Notes under the pieces: model-generated
The model's input: the letters and a program-made list of their open reading frames with translations, nothing else
Databases searched by the model: none
Told to the model about the DNA's origin: nothing
Part shown: in pieces, positions 11,829 to 12,379 of the stretch
How the letters are laid out: the number at the start of each line of letters is the position of its first letter
Position numbering within the stretch: position 1 is the first letter of the stretch
Position numbers and translations under genes: made by a program
Assembly: GCA_026395455.1 (NCBI GenBank)
Contig: JAPLYR010000066.1
Span: 1 to 12,379, forward strand
From: Candidatus Roizmanbacteria bacterium
GTDB taxonomy: Bacteria > Patescibacteriota > Microgenomatia > UBA1406 > GWC2-37-13
DNA: 12,379 nucleotides
Reading direction: 5' to 3'

Positions 11829-12379
11829 ATGTCAAAATATGTTCCAGATGTTATTTCACACCGATGGGTTATTATCGCTTCACAACGATTAGCTCGCCCT
11901 GAACAAACAGGGAAGAAGAAAGGGAAGAAAGAAGTATGTGCATTCTGTGAAAAAAATGAATCATTGACTCCAACTGAGGTTTTTCGTATCGGAAAAGGGG
12001 ATGTCAATAAACCGGGATGGAAAGTGCGCGTAATAACAAATAAATATCCTATCACCGATTACCATGAAGTTATTATCCACTCGCCAAATCACGAAAAAAA
12101 TATTGAAAACCTTTCCGAAAAACAAATAAGTCTTATTTTACAAGCATATAAAGAACGATTTAACTATTATCGCAAGATGGGACAGGTGCTTATCTTCTGC
12201 AATAGCGGAGAGCATGCAGGAGCCTCAATTAGACATGCTCATGCTCAACTTGTGGTCATTCCAGGTCAAATCAACCTAGACACGCTTGCTAAAGAGCCGC
12301 TCAATAATGTTGTACAAGATACGAAATATTTCACAACCTATTGCCCCGACTTCTCACAGTGGCCATACGAAGTTTGGAT
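11829..12379 (+). CDS. GalT-like hexose-1-phosphate uridylyltransferase (5' part, cut by window end)
   Basis: The reading frame is open from ATG 11829 to the last base (183 codons) with no stop, so the C-terminal half lies outside. Motifs match the GalT branch of the HIT superfamily: ISHRWVIIA (9-17), a zinc CAFC pair (C37, C40), NKYP (71-74), HEVIIHSPNH (79-88), and NSGEHAGASIRHAHAQL (125-141), where H136-x-H138-x-Q140 is the HIT motif and H138 is the expected nucleophile that carries the UMP. GalT exchanges UMP between UDP-glucose and galactose-1-phosphate in the Leloir pathway, feeding nucleotide sugars to glycan synthesis. The HAH motif instead of the classic HPH suggests the bacterial GalT-like subgroup, where other hexose phosphates or ADP-sugars are possible substrates. 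A TATACT box lies ten bases before the ATG. Confidence 0.88.
   Translation, partial: MSKYVPDVISHRWVIIASQRLARPEQTGKKKGKKEVCAFCEKNESLTPTEVFRIGKGDVNKPGWKVRVITNKYPITDYHEVIIHSPNHEKNIENLSEKQISLILQAYKERFNYYRKMGQVLIFCNSGEHAGASIRHAHAQLVVIPGQINLDTLAKEPLNNVVQDTKYFTTYCPDFSQWPYEVW

Noticed and set aside
11795-12055. 86-residue minus-strand ORF opposite the start of the GalT-like gene
   Set aside because: The plus frame encodes clear GalT motifs through this stretch, and the antisense ORF has none.
1-12379. UGA recoding as in Gracilibacteria-type codes
   Set aside because: pth ends with TGA at the expected family length, just before the next gene, and the tRNA-Trp anticodon is CCA, so the standard code is simpler.
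1-12379. CRISPR array, transposase, phage gene or toxin-antitoxin pair
   Set aside because: No regular spaced repeats, transposase or phage motifs were seen. The 73-residue protein was considered as an antitoxin, but it is a domain copy of its neighbour without toxin or DNA-binding motifs.

Overview
This is an AT-rich, densely packed bacterial chromosome segment. It holds about fourteen protein genes (the last is cut by the window edge) and one tRNA. The organism is most likely a member of the Candidate Phyla Radiation (Patescibacteria, perhaps Microgenomates-like). That placement is an inference from small compact genes, a PEGA/beta-propeller lipoprotein-like protein, several small hypothetical genes, scarce Shine-Dalgarno sequences, and -10 boxes placed almost against start codons. 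TGA ends the pth gene, so the standard bacterial code (table 11) fits. Nothing in the window looks like a phage, an insertion sequence or a CRISPR array.

Layout. 20-2072 (minus): a chimeric gene with the N-terminal half of a WecB/TagA/CpsF glycosyltransferase joined to a helix-turn-helix and Cys-rich tail, then mreB. 2138-3346 (plus): a membrane-anchored PEGA-domain protein, divergent from mreB across a palindromic promoter. 3495-3568 (minus): tRNA-Trp(CCA) with an encoded CCA end, next to a cluster of small palindromes. 3694-4236 (minus): a CQFS monothiol glutaredoxin-like protein with a Pro/Ala/Val tail. 4291-5340 (plus): a secreted or anchored GH18-like protein, divergent from the glutaredoxin. 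5273-5599 (minus): a small conserved-looking protein whose 3' end overlaps the GH18 gene. 5621-7399 (plus): a tight three-gene operon of unknown function, in which the second protein is homologous to the C-terminus of the third. 7423-9421 (minus): GT4 then GT2 glycosyltransferases. 9643-10554 (plus): a SAM methyltransferase. 10551-11691 (minus): peptidyl-tRNA hydrolase followed by a nucleoside-deoxyribosyltransferase-like/ribbon-helix-helix fusion. 11829-12379 (plus): the 5' part of a GalT-like uridylyltransferase.

Functional picture. Cell-shape and envelope functions dominate: MreB, the TagA remnant, PEGA protein, GH18, GT2, GT4, possibly the methyltransferase, and GalT for nucleotide-sugar supply. 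They are mixed with translation housekeeping (tRNA-Trp, Pth). The strongest unexplained signals are four. (1) A recurrent leaderless promoter layout, TG-N-TATAAT-like followed by six bases and the start codon, including a perfectly symmetric bidirectional version at 5605-5614. (2) The uncharacterised 5621-7399 operon with a duplicated domain. (3) The TagA-HTH-Cys chimera. (4) A deoxyribosyltransferase-like fold that lacks the usual catalytic glutamate and is fused to a DNA-binding-type domain. None of these is a demonstrated new system. They are sequence observations with stated tests.
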